Assembly: GCA_943370175.1 (NCBI GenBank)
Contig: CALRPU020000002.1
Location: 124,001-188,000 of the forward strand
Source: Ideonella_A intermedia_A
Lineage (GTDB): Bacteria > Pseudomonadota > Gammaproteobacteria > Burkholderiales > Burkholderiaceae_C
DNA: 64,000 bases
Direction of reading: 5' to 3'
A program made the translations under genes and the position numbers. This document shows positions 55,443 to 63,794 of this stretch, one piece after another (position 1 is the stretch's first letter; every line of letters begins with the position of its first letter). Below the pieces are notes generated by a model that saw nothing but the letters and a program-made list of their open reading frames with translations, ran no database searches and was not told the origin of the DNA.

Positions 55443-55650
55443 CTTGAGCGCGTCGTTACGCCCACGGGCCCACTCAAGCAGGTTGTGTGCCAGAACGATC
55501 CCGAGATCAGGGTTCGCCCGCGCGCCGTGTTGCCCGCGTCGGGCCTGTTTCACGACAAAATCACAGCACTTTCCGCGGTGCGAAGCCCGCGCCAGAGGGC
55601 ACCATGCCCGCTTCGATCACCCAAACGACCTCACCGTGCCACGCTTCGCC

Positions 55651-56340
55651 ATGACGTCCTGCCCTGCGTTCCTCGCCCTGGCGTGGCGTGCCCCATCCCT
55701 GACCAATCACCAAAACGGTGCGTGGGCGCTTGCGCTGGGCGCGGTGGCGGCGCGGGTGAGGCGCAGCGGGTCGTGGTGGCTGGTGGCGCTGGTGCTGGCC
55801 ACGCTCGCCTGGCCAGCGGCCGCGGTGGCGCAAGACCTGAGCGGGCGCTATGTGGTGTCCCGCAAAGCGCCCAATGTGTACGCCGCCCAGAACCAGAGCC
55901 TGCTGTTCCTGACCGACGACTGCAATGTGTTTGTCTACGGCGAGCCTGCGCGGCTGTCGGGCTTCCTCGGCGGCCGGATGATCGAGTTCGAGCGCGATTC
56001 CTCGCCGCGCTGCGACGTGATGGCGGTGATGCAGCGCAGCCGCGTCAAGGCCGGCCGCTACCAGGTGCGCGTGCTGTCCGACGTGGACGACTGGTATGCC
56101 GTGGACAACAGCGAGTTGCGCATTCGCACCTTGGGTTGCCAGCGCCTTGCCGACCTGGACCCCGCCGTGCTGTTCCTGGGCGCCGACGGCGCCGGCGTGG
56201 TCGAGTTCATGACGGGCAACGCTTGTTCGGTCGAGGGCGTCTACCTGCCGTGGCGCGCGTCGTCGGGCGCCAAGAAGGGCCGTGGCGAAAGTCGGCCCGT
56301 CAAGCCACCGGCCCGCCGCGCCACCGCCGAGGGGCGCTGA
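55651..56340 (+). CDS. Hypothetical secreted protein
   Basis: A 229-residue protein that I do not recognise. A hydrophobic segment, WWLVALVLATLAWPAAAVAQ (residues about 42-62), looks like a signal peptide with a long leader, so the true start may be an internal GTG. The mature part contains four cysteines spread over the middle (DDCNVFVYG, SPRCDVMAV, TLGCQRLADLD, GNACSVEGVY) that could form two disulfides. A basic, proline-rich tail ends it. It is divergent from nirB. Probably periplasmic; function unknown. Confidence 0.75.
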   Translation: MTSCPAFLALAWRAPSLTNHQNGAWALALGAVAARVRRSGSWWLVALVLATLAWPAAAVAQDLSGRYVVSRKAPNVYAAQNQSLLFLTDDCNVFVYGEPARLSGFLGGRMIEFERDSSPRCDVMAVMQRSRVKAGRYQVRVLSDVDDWYAVDNSELRIRTLGCQRLADLDPAVLFLGADGAGVVEFMTGNACSVEGVYLPWRASSGAKKGRGESRPVKPPARRATAEGR

Positions 56341-56360
56341 GCCCTTTCCTTCACCGCCCA

Positions 56361-56381
56361 CCGCTCACCGCTCACCGCTCA
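56361..56381. repeat. Heptamer tandem repeat
   Basis: CCGCTCA is repeated three times head to tail at 56361-56381 and is preceded by a fourth, imperfect unit (CCGCCCA, 56354-56360). It lies between the two hypothetical genes at 55651 and 56401. Such short repeats can vary by slippage. Confidence 0.6.
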
Positions 56382-56400
56382 CTTCACCGAACCCGCCACC

Positions 56401-56619
56401 ATGCCCCGCCACGACGAGGTCTACAAAGGCTTTCGCTTCATCGTTGACACCATCGACGCCGGTCAGGGCCGGTTCGGCTACCAGGCGGTGGTGGACGGCA
56501 AGCGGCCGCTGGTCGGCGCGCCGTGCGCGTCGGCGTCCGACGCCCTGGCGCAGGGCATTGCGGCGGCCCGCGCCAAGGTGGACGAGGTCTTGCAGGCCTA
56601 CCAGCACCTCAAGCGCTGA
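56401..56619 (+). CDS. Hypothetical small protein
   Basis: A 72-residue soluble protein that I do not recognise. It starts MPRHDEVYKGFRFIVDTIDA and continues with a beta-strand-like stretch FGYQAVVDGKRPLVG, then a helix, ending in AKVDEVLQAYQHLKR. The alternating hydrophobic pattern suggests an alpha/beta fold. It may be in the same transcript as the secreted protein 60 bases upstream, from which it is separated by heptamer repeats. Confidence 0.65.
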   Translation: MPRHDEVYKGFRFIVDTIDAGQGRFGYQAVVDGKRPLVGAPCASASDALAQGIAAARAKVDEVLQAYQHLKR

Positions 56620-56650
56620 CGCCGCCCGCGCGCCGCGCGGGCCCGTGGCG

Positions 56651-57691
56651 TCAGAACAGCTCGACGCCGCCCGCCTGGGTGTGGTCCACGGCCACACCGC
56701 TGCGCAGCAGCGCCTCGAAGCTGACCACCTGGTTGCGGCCGTTGTCCTTGGCGAAGTACAGCGCCTTGTCCGCCCTTGAAAACGCGGCGCTGGGCGTTTC
56801 ATGCAAGCGGCACTGCGTGTGGCCGATGCTCACCGACATCGCGCCGACCTGAGGGAACGAGAACGCCGCCACCCGGGTTCGCACCCGCTCGAAGATCATG
56901 GCCGCCTCGTGGTCGCTGTTGCACTCCAGCACCACGACGAATTCCTCGCCGCCAAACCGGTACAGCCGGTCGTGGTGCCGGAAGGTGGACCGCAACAGGC
57001 GAGCCATCAGCAGCAACACTTCGTCGCCGATCAGGTGGCCGAAGCCGTCGTTGACGCGCTTGAAATGGTCGATGTCGATGACGCCCAGCCAGGGGGCGGT
57101 GGCCTGCGCCTGGATTCGGCGTTGTTCGGGCGCGGCGCCGTCGGGTCCCTGGCTGCCGTCCGCGATGGCGCACAGGCGCGAGGCGAAGGCGGAGTCGAAG
57201 GTCTGGCGGTTGAGCAGGCCGGTCAGCGCATCCCGCTCGCTGTGGTCCAGCAGGTCGTGGAAATTGCCGAACAGGCGCAGCACCGTGGTGACCAGGGTCT
57301 TGTGGGCCGCGTCCAGCGGCGCGGCACTTTCCAGTTCCAGCACGCCCACCACTTCGCGTTCCGTGGCGATGGGAAACGCCGTGAGCTGCGGCGCCTGACC
57401 CTGGACCGTGACGCTGGCGGTCTTCAGGCATTCGAGGCGGACCGGCGCTTCGCACAGGCGGGGCAACTCATTGACGTCACGCCACAGCGGGTCGCCCAGC
57501 GGCAGCCCGACGCCCGCCGCGCGGCGGGCACGGGTGATCCACCGCAGGTCGTCCGGTTCGCCCACGCAGCGGTAAAGGGTGACGCTCAAGGGGCGCAGCA
57601 CGTCGTCCACCGCCCGCACCAGGGCCACGTCCAATTGCTCCCGGTCGCGGAAGGACGTGAGGTCAGCCAGATGCTCGATCAGCTTCGTCAT
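56651..57691 (-). CDS. GGDEF diguanylate cyclase
   Basis: A 346-residue protein. The C-terminal GGDEF domain starts at SERDALTGLLNRQTFDSAF and carries the catalytic loop RFGGEEFVVVL (GGEEF), so it should make cyclic di-GMP. The first 160 residues resemble a divergent GAF-type sensor (LECLKTASVTV, VVGVLELESAAPLD); no inhibitory RxxD site is evident just before the loop. It starts 29 bases inside the end of the phosphopantetheinyl transferase gene, so the two are transcribed and probably translated together. Confidence 0.9.
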   Translation of the reverse strand: MTKLIEHLADLTSFRDREQLDVALVRAVDDVLRPLSVTLYRCVGEPDDLRWITRARRAAGVGLPLGDPLWRDVNELPRLCEAPVRLECLKTASVTVQGQAPQLTAFPIATEREVVGVLELESAAPLDAAHKTLVTTVLRLFGNFHDLLDHSERDALTGLLNRQTFDSAFASRLCAIADGSQGPDGAAPEQRRIQAQATAPWLGVIDIDHFKRVNDGFGHLIGDEVLLLMARLLRSTFRHHDRLYRFGGEEFVVVLECNSDHEAAMIFERVRTRVAAFSFPQVGAMSVSIGHTQCRLHETPSAAFSRADKALYFAKDNGRNQVVSFEALLRSGVAVDHTQAGGVELF

Positions 57692-58478
57692 GGCGCGCAA
57701 TGTAAGCGCTGGGCGCGAAATCGACAGACCCCATCCAGGGGCCACCGCCTGCATTGTGCGCACCACGGCTGCGGTCGTGTGGCGGCGACCAGGCCAGCCG
57801 GGCAAGCCAGCAGCCCCACGGTGGTGCCGCGGGCTGCGGGTGGGCCACGGCGACCTCGGCCCAGGGCTGGGCGTCGAGCCGGGCCGAGCGGGCGGGCGAC
57901 CATTCGTCGAGCGCCAGGCCCAGGCACTTCAAGCGCGCTTCCTGTGAGGCCCAGGCCGCGGCAAAGCGCAGGCGCAGCGCGTGGATGGTGTGCTGCGCGG
58001 CCGGGTCCGCGGGACCCAGGCCCGTGCCGGTCGGCGCGTCGGTGGCGAGGCCCAGTGCCTGCGCTGCGTCGGGGCCCAGGTAACAGCGCGCCGTGTCTTG
58101 CAGTTCGGCCGGGCTGGCGTCGGCGAGGCTGGCCAGGTCGACCAGGTCCACGCCCAGCCGGCCGGTGTGGCACCAGGCGACCAGGCTCAGGCGGCCATCG
58201 TGGCTGACCGACACCGGCTGCCCGCCGCGCTGGTCCGCCGCGCAGGCGTCGAGGCGGTTGGCCAGCGCCGGCCCTGCGTGCTGGCGCAGCAGTCGGCGCA
58301 CCAGCACGCGGGCTTCGTCGCGGTCCGCGGCCGGTGCGATGGCGTGCGCGTCCGCGCGGGGCGGCCGCCACACCAGGCGCAGCTGGATCGGCGGCCAACT
58401 CACCGGTGCGCCGACGACCTGACCCGCCCACGCCTGGTGGGCCGGGGCATCCTGGGGTTCGACAGCGGCGGGCCTCAC
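57663..58478 (-). CDS. 4'-phosphopantetheinyl transferase superfamily protein
   Basis: A 271-residue Sfp-type enzyme that adds phosphopantetheine to carrier proteins. The motifs are seen as VSVSHDGRLSLVAW, RLGVDLVDL (the acidic metal site) and AWASQEARLKCLGLAL (W-x-x-E-A-x-x-K pattern). The rest is variable. The GTG at 58478 overlaps the NRPS-like stop (GTGA). Its tail runs 29 bases into the diguanylate cyclase gene. It is almost certainly the activator of the upstream carrier domain. The frame is missed if only ATG starts are considered. Confidence 0.85.
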   Translation of the reverse strand: MRPAAVEPQDAPAHQAWAGQVVGAPVSWPPIQLRLVWRPPRADAHAIAPAADRDEARVLVRRLLRQHAGPALANRLDACAADQRGGQPVSVSHDGRLSLVAWCHTGRLGVDLVDLASLADASPAELQDTARCYLGPDAAQALGLATDAPTGTGLGPADPAAQHTIHALRLRFAAAWASQEARLKCLGLALDEWSPARSARLDAQPWAEVAVAHPQPAAPPWGCWLARLAWSPPHDRSRGAHNAGGGPWMGSVDFAPSAYIARHDEADRASG

Positions 58479-61400
58479 CGCTGCACCGCAGGGATGCCGC
58501 GCCATGCGGTGCCCGCCGGCAGGTCCTCGCCCTTCATCACCAGCGTGAGTGGTCCCAGGCTCACGCCGTGACCCACCTGGGCGCCATACAACACGGTGCT
58601 GCGCGGCCCGATGGTGACGCGCTCGCCGATGCGCACCTCGTCGATTTTCATCACCCGGTCCTCGAACAGATGGGTCTGCGGGCAACTGTTCGCGTTGAGT
58701 TCGCTGTGCGCGCCAATGCGCACGCAGTCGAACTCGGTGATGTCGGTGGTGTCCAGCCAGGCCGAGGGCGCGATGCGGCAGCCGAGCAGGTTCATGGCCA
58801 GCGGCAGCATCGGCGTGCCGCGCAGGTAGCGCAGCACGTTGGGCACGGCGATGCCCTCGTACATGTTGGTCACCGCCTCGCTCACCCACACGAAGGGCGT
58901 CCACATGGGCGCCGAGCGGCGGCGGTAGCGGCCGATGAGCAACCACTTGAGCGCGGCCACCCAGGCGAAGGTTGCTACACCGAACAGGATGCCCGCCAGC
59001 GCCAGGGCCAGGGCGACGAAGCCCCAGCGCTCGTCGGCCGCCAGCGGCATGGCGTCCAGCACGATCGCGTACCCGATGGCAATGACCAGCGCGTGCGGCG
59101 CGGCGATGCGAAAGGCTTCGACCAGCCCCCGTGCCACGCGACGGCGCCGCGTGGGGCGGTAGGTCAGGGCGTCGGCGGTCTGGGCCGCGGCCTCGCGGGC
59201 GGGCAGGTGCATCGGCGGCGAGCCCAGCCAGGTGTCGCCCGTGTGCATGTCGGCATTGGCCGGCGCGCTGGACAGCACGCCGATCAGCACCCGATCCGGC
59301 ACCACCGTGCCATCCGGCAGGTAGGCCCCATTGCCGACGAAGCTGCGGTTGCCGATGACGGTGGGCTGCACGCTCATCCAGCCGCCCACCACTTGTTCGT
59401 CGCCCAGCATCACGGCGTCGGCGATGAAGGTTTCGTCGCCCAGGGTCAGCATGTCGGGCACCACGCCGAGCGCGGTCGACAGTTCGGCGTCGCGGCCCAC
59501 CTGGGCGCCCAGCAGCCGGTACCACGTGGCAGAAAACACCGTCGCGTAGATGCCGTGCAGCACCGCCAGGCTGGACTCCTGGATCTGGCTGACCAGCCAC
59601 TTCGCGAGGTAGCGGTTGCTGTGCACCGGCCAGGACCCCGCCTGCAGGCGCGGCAGGAAAGCCCAGCGGATGCCGGCCGACAGCAGCGCGGTGAGCGCGA
59701 TCAGCACCGCGCTGGCCGGCAAGGCCAGGGCAAAGAACTTGGCCAGGCGCAGCACAAAGGCCTGCCAGGCGCTGAGCGAGCCATCGTCCAGCAGCGGCTG
59801 CACCGCCAGGTCGGGCACGTCCAGCCAGTCGATCAACATGAAGGTGGGGAAGACCGGCAGGAAGAAGGCCATGGCCACGGCGATGGCACCGGCCAGGAAG
59901 GCCGCGGTCTCCAGCGCGCGCCGGGCGCGGGTCACCGGCGGTCGGGCCGGGCGGCTGGACGGGTCGTCCGGGCCGAGGTCTTGTGCCGGTGAGCCCGCCC
60001 ACACCCGGCCGGCGGGCACGTGTTCGCCCGGGCTCAGTGCGGACTGGCCGCGCAGGTGGGCGCCGTCGCCCAGGGCCGTGCCGCCTTCCAGCACGCAGAA
60101 GGACCCGACCGCGCATTCGCGCCCGATGGCGATCGGCCCCAGGTGCAGCCGCCCGCCTTGCACCACGGCGTTTTCGAGGTTGACCGCGTTGCCCAGGCTC
60201 GCCCCGTCGCCCAGCGTCAACAGGTCGGGCACGCGCAGGCTGGCCGAGCCCACCATCACCTCGCGCCCTACCCGCGCGCCCAGCGCGCGCCACCACACCG
60301 GGTACAGCGACGAGCCGGCGATCATGTAGGTGGGCGCCGACTCGACCAGCCGGTCGGCCAGCCACCAGCGGAAGTAGGTCCAGCCCCACAGCGGGTAGCT
60401 GCCGGCCTTCAGCCGCCCGGCGATCAGCCACTTGCCGGCCCAGGCCGCGGCGAATTCCAGCAGCGTGGCCAGCACGAACATCAAGGTGGACATCAGCACC
60501 GCGTACGGGATGGAGTCGCCCGGCTCGCCGGTGAAGAAGTGGTAGGTGAAGAAGGGCGCCAGCCACTGCGCCATCTTCAACAGGATCAACAGCGGCAGCA
60601 CCGCCGCCTGCGCCGCGCCGCAGCGCCAGCGGCGCCAGGCCGAGTGAATCAGGAACGGCGCGGCGGGTGCGGCGGCGGCGGCACCGGTGCGCGCCGCCGC
60701 CGCGGTGTCGGCCTGCTGCTGCAGCGCGGCGGCCAAGGCGCCGACCTGGCGCAGCCGGTAGACGTCGCGCACGGTGGCCTGGGCAAAGCGGGCGTCGGCG
60801 CGCACGGCGGACACCAAGCGCGCCGCCAGCAGCGAATGGCCGCCCAGGTCGCTGAAAAAGTCTTGCCCGCGGCGCACCGGTTGACCGGGAAAGAGCCGCT
60901 GCAGTGCACCGAACAGCACGGCCTCGGCCGGCGATTCCGGCAGGTCGCTGTCGGTCGCCGGGCGCGCCGACAGGGGCAGGGCGCGCAAGGCCTTGCGGTC
61001 GATCTTGCCGGACGGGATGCGCGGCATGGCCGTCATCACCTCGAACTGCGTGGGCACCATGTACGGTGGCAGGCGCGCTGCCAGCGCCTGGCGCAGCGCG
61101 GTGGTGTTGAGCGTGGCGGTGGCGTGCGGGTCGGCCGGAGGTGGGGACGGCACCTTGCTCGGGGTCTCGGTGGGCGAGCGGCGATCGGCGTTGGCGCCGG
61201 TGTCGGTGTCGGTGGTCGGGCCCACGCCCGCCCCTTGAGGCACGACGTAAGCCACCAGCTGGTCCAGCCCGTCGTCCTGGCGCAGCAGCACCGCCACCGT
61301 GCCGACGCCGGGCTGTTGCGCCAGCACGGCCTCGATCTCGCCCAGCTCCACGCGAAAGCCGCGCAGCTTGACCTGGTCGTCGGTGCGGCCCAGGCACTGC

Positions 61401-62728
61401 ACCTGGCCTTGCGCGTCGACCACCGCCAGGTCGCCGGTGCGGTACAGGCGCGCGTCGTCGGCGCCGGCCGCCCAGGGGTTGGGCAGGAACTTGCGCGACG
61501 TCAAATCGGGGCGGCCCAGGTAGCCCTGCGCCACGCCCGGCCCGGCAATGCACAGCTCGCCCGTTTCGCCTGGCGGCAGCAGGCGCAGCGGTGCGGGCGT
61601 GCCGTCGGCCCAGGCCGCGTCGTCGATGGGCGCGATCACCATCAGCGCGTAGTTCGGCAGTGGACGGCCGATGGTCACCGGCTCGCCGGGCCGCAGCTCG
61701 GCCAGGCTGGCCGACACCGTGGCCTCGGTCGGCCCGTAGGTGTTGAACACTTGCCGCCCGGGGCGCGCCCAGCGGTCGACCAGCGTGGCGGGGCACATCT
61801 CGCCGCCCAGGTTGATCAGGCGCAGGCTGGGCACGTCGTGAGCGAACAGTGCGAGCAGCGTGGGCACGGCGTGCAGCACGGTGACCTGGTGGTCGGCCAG
61901 CAGGCGGGGCAGCAGCTCCGGGTCGCCCGCGGCTTCGGGCGGGCCGATCCACAGCGTGGCGCCGACGAGGTGGCTGATCCACACCTCCTCGAACGACATG
62001 TCGAAGGACACCGAGAAGCCCTGGTACACGCGGTCGTCGCCGCGCACGCCCAGTCGCGCGTTTTCGCTGCGCAGGAAGTGGCAGATGCTGCGTTGAGAAA
62101 TCGCGATGCCCTTGGGCTTGCCGGTGGACCCGGAGGTGTAGATCACGTAAGCCGTGTGGTCCGGCGACGCGCCTTGTCGGCGGCGCAGCGGCGTGCCCGG
62201 CGGCAGCGGCTCGCACAGCGCCAGCCCGGCCACCACCCGCGCCGCGGGCGTGGCGGCCTGCAACGGGCCCGCCAGGTCGGGCCCACACACCACGGCCACG
62301 GCCTGGGCGTCGTCCAGGCAGGCCAGCACGCGGTCGACCGGGGTGTGGGCGTCCAGCGGCAACCACGCGGCGCCGGTCTTGGCGATGGCCAGCTGCAGCA
62401 GCAAGAGCTCGATGCCGCGCGGCATCCACAAGCCCACGATCATGCCGGGCCGCACGCCGTGGTCGGCGATCAGGCGGTGCGCCGCGGCGTCGGCCAGCGC
62501 GCCCAGTTCGCCATAGGCCATTTGGCGCTCGCCGAAGATCAAGGCCGTGCGCTGCGGCTGCCGCGCGGCGGTGTGCTCAAACAAGTCGGCCAGCACTTCG
62601 TCGCGCAACAGCTCGGGCTGGTGGGGGCCGCGCAGCACGGGCGGGGCGGTGTCGGCGGGGTCAGACCGAGACGACAGGGGCTGCGCAGCGGAGAGGTCGG
62701 GATCAGGCGCCAAAGGGGACGGGGGCAT
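58475..62728 (-). CDS. Pls/PosA-type NRPS-like synthetase
   Basis: A 1417-residue membrane-anchored synthetase. An adenylation domain spans about residues 45-585: YTSGSTGKPKG, NTYGPTEATVSA, YRTGDLA and the catalytic lysine K575 in SGKIDRKAL. A carrier domain follows (598-672) with S632 in GGHSLLAA as phosphopantetheine site. The rest, ~690-1417, alternates hydrophobic helices and three left-handed beta-helix (hexapeptide) blocks, such as LTLGDGASLGNAV and VGNGAYLPDGTVVP. There is no condensation or thioesterase domain. This is the architecture of poly-amino-acid synthetases such as Pls. Product unknown. Confidence 0.9.
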   Translation of the reverse strand: MPPSPLAPDPDLSAAQPLSSRSDPADTAPPVLRGPHQPELLRDEVLADLFEHTAARQPQRTALIFGERQMAYGELGALADAAAHRLIADHGVRPGMIVGLWMPRGIELLLLQLAIAKTGAAWLPLDAHTPVDRVLACLDDAQAVAVVCGPDLAGPLQAATPAARVVAGLALCEPLPPGTPLRRRQGASPDHTAYVIYTSGSTGKPKGIAISQRSICHFLRSENARLGVRGDDRVYQGFSVSFDMSFEEVWISHLVGATLWIGPPEAAGDPELLPRLLADHQVTVLHAVPTLLALFAHDVPSLRLINLGGEMCPATLVDRWARPGRQVFNTYGPTEATVSASLAELRPGEPVTIGRPLPNYALMVIAPIDDAAWADGTPAPLRLLPPGETGELCIAGPGVAQGYLGRPDLTSRKFLPNPWAAGADDARLYRTGDLAVVDAQGQVQCLGRTDDQVKLRGFRVELGEIEAVLAQQPGVGTVAVLLRQDDGLDQLVAYVVPQGAGVGPTTDTDTGANADRRSPTETPSKVPSPPPADPHATATLNTTALRQALAARLPPYMVPTQFEVMTAMPRIPSGKIDRKALRALPLSARPATDSDLPESPAEAVLFGALQRLFPGQPVRRGQDFFSDLGGHSLLAARLVSAVRADARFAQATVRDVYRLRQVGALAAALQQQADTAAAARTGAAAAAPAAPFLIHSAWRRWRCGAAQAAVLPLLILLKMAQWLAPFFTYHFFTGEPGDSIPYAVLMSTLMFVLATLLEFAAAWAGKWLIAGRLKAGSYPLWGWTYFRWWLADRLVESAPTYMIAGSSLYPVWWRALGARVGREVMVGSASLRVPDLLTLGDGASLGNAVNLENAVVQGGRLHLGPIAIGRECAVGSFCVLEGGTALGDGAHLRGQSALSPGEHVPAGRVWAGSPAQDLGPDDPSSRPARPPVTRARRALETAAFLAGAIAVAMAFFLPVFPTFMLIDWLDVPDLAVQPLLDDGSLSAWQAFVLRLAKFFALALPASAVLIALTALLSAGIRWAFLPRLQAGSWPVHSNRYLAKWLVSQIQESSLAVLHGIYATVFSATWYRLLGAQVGRDAELSTALGVVPDMLTLGDETFIADAVMLGDEQVVGGWMSVQPTVIGNRSFVGNGAYLPDGTVVPDRVLIGVLSSAPANADMHTGDTWLGSPPMHLPAREAAAQTADALTYRPTRRRRVARGLVEAFRIAAPHALVIAIGYAIVLDAMPLAADERWGFVALALALAGILFGVATFAWVAALKWLLIGRYRRRSAPMWTPFVWVSEAVTNMYEGIAVPNVLRYLRGTPMLPLAMNLLGCRIAPSAWLDTTDITEFDCVRIGAHSELNANSCPQTHLFEDRVMKIDEVRIGERVTIGPRSTVLYGAQVGHGVSLGPLTLVMKGEDLPAGTAWRGIPAVQR

Positions 62729-63152
62729 CGTGGGCAAATCAGCCGGAAGGGGGATTGTCTGCGCACCGCGCCGGGGCTTTGGCACTTCTCGGTGCCGCCG
62801 CCGTCGGGTCCAGCGGCTCGCCAACGGCATGGCCGGAGGCGGCATCGGGCGACGGCAACGTGCAGGTGCCGGCGCGCACCCACCTGACTGACCCAGACCC
62901 GCTGCCTTCTCAGGGTGATGCCGCCCCGCCGAGCGCCGATCGCCGAGTGCCGAGTGCCGAGCGCGCCTACCGGGGCCGCTGCCCGGCCGCATCCTCACGA
63001 TGCAGCATGTGCTCGCTTGGTTTGGTGGGGTGGCCGAGGTGAAAATCCGCCGCGTGGCCGGAAAGTCCTTCGATCCATCAGACGCCTCGGCACCGTCAAC
63101 GACGGGTCGCGTTCGACCGCGTCAACACCACGAGGGCCGCGAGGGAAGTGTC
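62729..63152. other. Intergenic region between synthetase and small membrane protein
   Basis: This 424-base gap separates two divergent genes. I see no convincing ORF. It contains GGCAC/GTGCC short inverted arms at 62781-62796, and a tandem of the heptamer GCCGAGT (two full copies and a third GCCGAGC) around 62943-62963. Promoters for both genes must be here, but no clear -35/-10 pair stands out. Confidence 0.5.
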
Positions 63153-63488
63153 ATGGCGCCTGTCGGGCATGCGGTTGCGAACGGCATCGGCAGTCGCCTG
63201 TTGTCGGCGGTGCCCGGATTGATCGGCGTGGGCCTCACCGTCGCCGACCATCGGACCTCGGGCCAGATGGCCACCTTGTTTCCAATCTGGGGCGCCGCGC
63301 TGTTCGCGGTGCTGGGCTTCATCCAGCCCATGCTGTCCACGGAAGGGTTCTGGCGCAGCAGCGAGCAGCGGGAGCGGTTGGCGCTGGCGCCCAAGCGCGT
63401 GTGTGTCGGGATGGGTGTGGTGATCTATCTGCTGGTGTTCGGCCCGATCTTGGTCCGCCTCATGGCGAGGCTGGTTGGGGCGCTTTGA
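63153..63488 (+). CDS. Hypothetical small membrane protein
   Basis: A 111-residue protein that I do not recognise. It has three hydrophobic segments (SRLLSAVPGLIGVGLTV, FPIWGAALFAVLGFI and VGMGVVIYLLVFGPILV). GAGGGAAG lies seven bases before the ATG at 63153. Its tail LVRLMARLVGAL is amphipathic. Divergent from the NRPS-like operon; whether it works with that system is unknown. Its downstream neighbour is the putative integrative element. Confidence 0.65.
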   Translation: MAPVGHAVANGIGSRLLSAVPGLIGVGLTVADHRTSGQMATLFPIWGAALFAVLGFIQPMLSTEGFWRSSEQRERLALAPKRVCVGMGVVIYLLVFGPILVRLMARLVGAL

Positions 63489-63653
63489 GCTGGGTTATTC
63501 GGCCGCTTTCATGACGGCTGTTGTTCGCCCGCGCTGGAGTGGTCGGCATGCCGGCACGGCAGGGCAGGCAGTGCTCACCGGGTGCGCCATTGATCCGCCG
63601 TTGCGGGAGTGCATGCGGGCGCATGCGGGAGCGACTGTCCGGCAGAAACAAAA

Positions 63654-63676
63654 AAGCCGTTGAAAATCAACGGCTT
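63654..63676 (-). terminator. Intrinsic terminator reading on the minus strand
   Basis: AAGCCGTTGA and TCAACGGCTT make a perfect ten-base stem with a three-base loop. On the minus strand the stem is followed by TTTTTTG, a good T run. No minus-strand coding gene precedes it; the only candidate upstream is the tRNA-like 3' end at 63682-63695. It could also end the plus-strand transcript of the small membrane-protein gene, though less well. Confidence 0.65.
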
Positions 63677-63681
63677 GGGCC

Positions 63682-63695
63682 TGGCGGAGAGGGCG
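63682..63695 (-). other. tRNA-Ser-like 3' end, candidate attachment site
   Basis: Read on the minus strand the sequence CGCCCTCTCCGCCA resembles the 3' end of a tRNA-Ser gene (acceptor half CCTCTCC, discriminator G, CCA). The T-arm and the body are missing. It lies six bases before the terminator at 63654-63676 and 144 bases before an integrase start. This is what one end of a tRNA-integrated element would leave behind. The match is short and could be chance. Confidence 0.4.
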
Positions 63696-63774
63696 TCCGC
63701 CTCCGTAGCATCCTAAGGCGCCTCAGGTAGCCTCAAATTTCTTATAGCTATCAGAGAGATAGCCCATAGTCTTG

Positions 63775-63794
63775 CATCAAGCCACATCAAGCCA
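63775..63794. repeat. Tandem direct repeat, possible integrase arm sites
   Basis: CATCAAGCCA occurs twice in tandem (63775-63784, 63785-63794). It lies 45 bases before the integrase start. Short direct repeats at this position are typical of arm-type binding sites for tyrosine recombinases. Nearby, GCATCCTAA is repeated at 63708-63716 and 63807-63815, GCTATC-AGAGA-GATAGC is inverted at 63747-63763, and CCAATT/AATTGG flank 63801-63819. Confidence 0.4.

Noticed and set aside
57663..62429. 1588-codon minus-strand frame overlapping the NRPS-like gene
   Set aside because: Only its last part (57663-58478) is real coding sequence, the phosphopantetheinyl transferase. The upstream part is the second frame of the synthetase gene, with Arg/Ala-rich nonsense.
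62781..62796. GGCAC...GTGCC resembling part of a sigma-54 promoter
   Set aside because: The TGGCAC half is present but the required TTGC(A/T) at the right spacing is missing; it is only a five-base inverted repeat.
63654..63676. Segment with TTGAAAATC, similar to a tRNA-Phe anticodon loop
   Set aside because: The surrounding arms form a simple ten-base hairpin with a T run on the minus strand; no D-arm, T-arm or acceptor stem is present, so it reads as a terminator rather than a tRNA.
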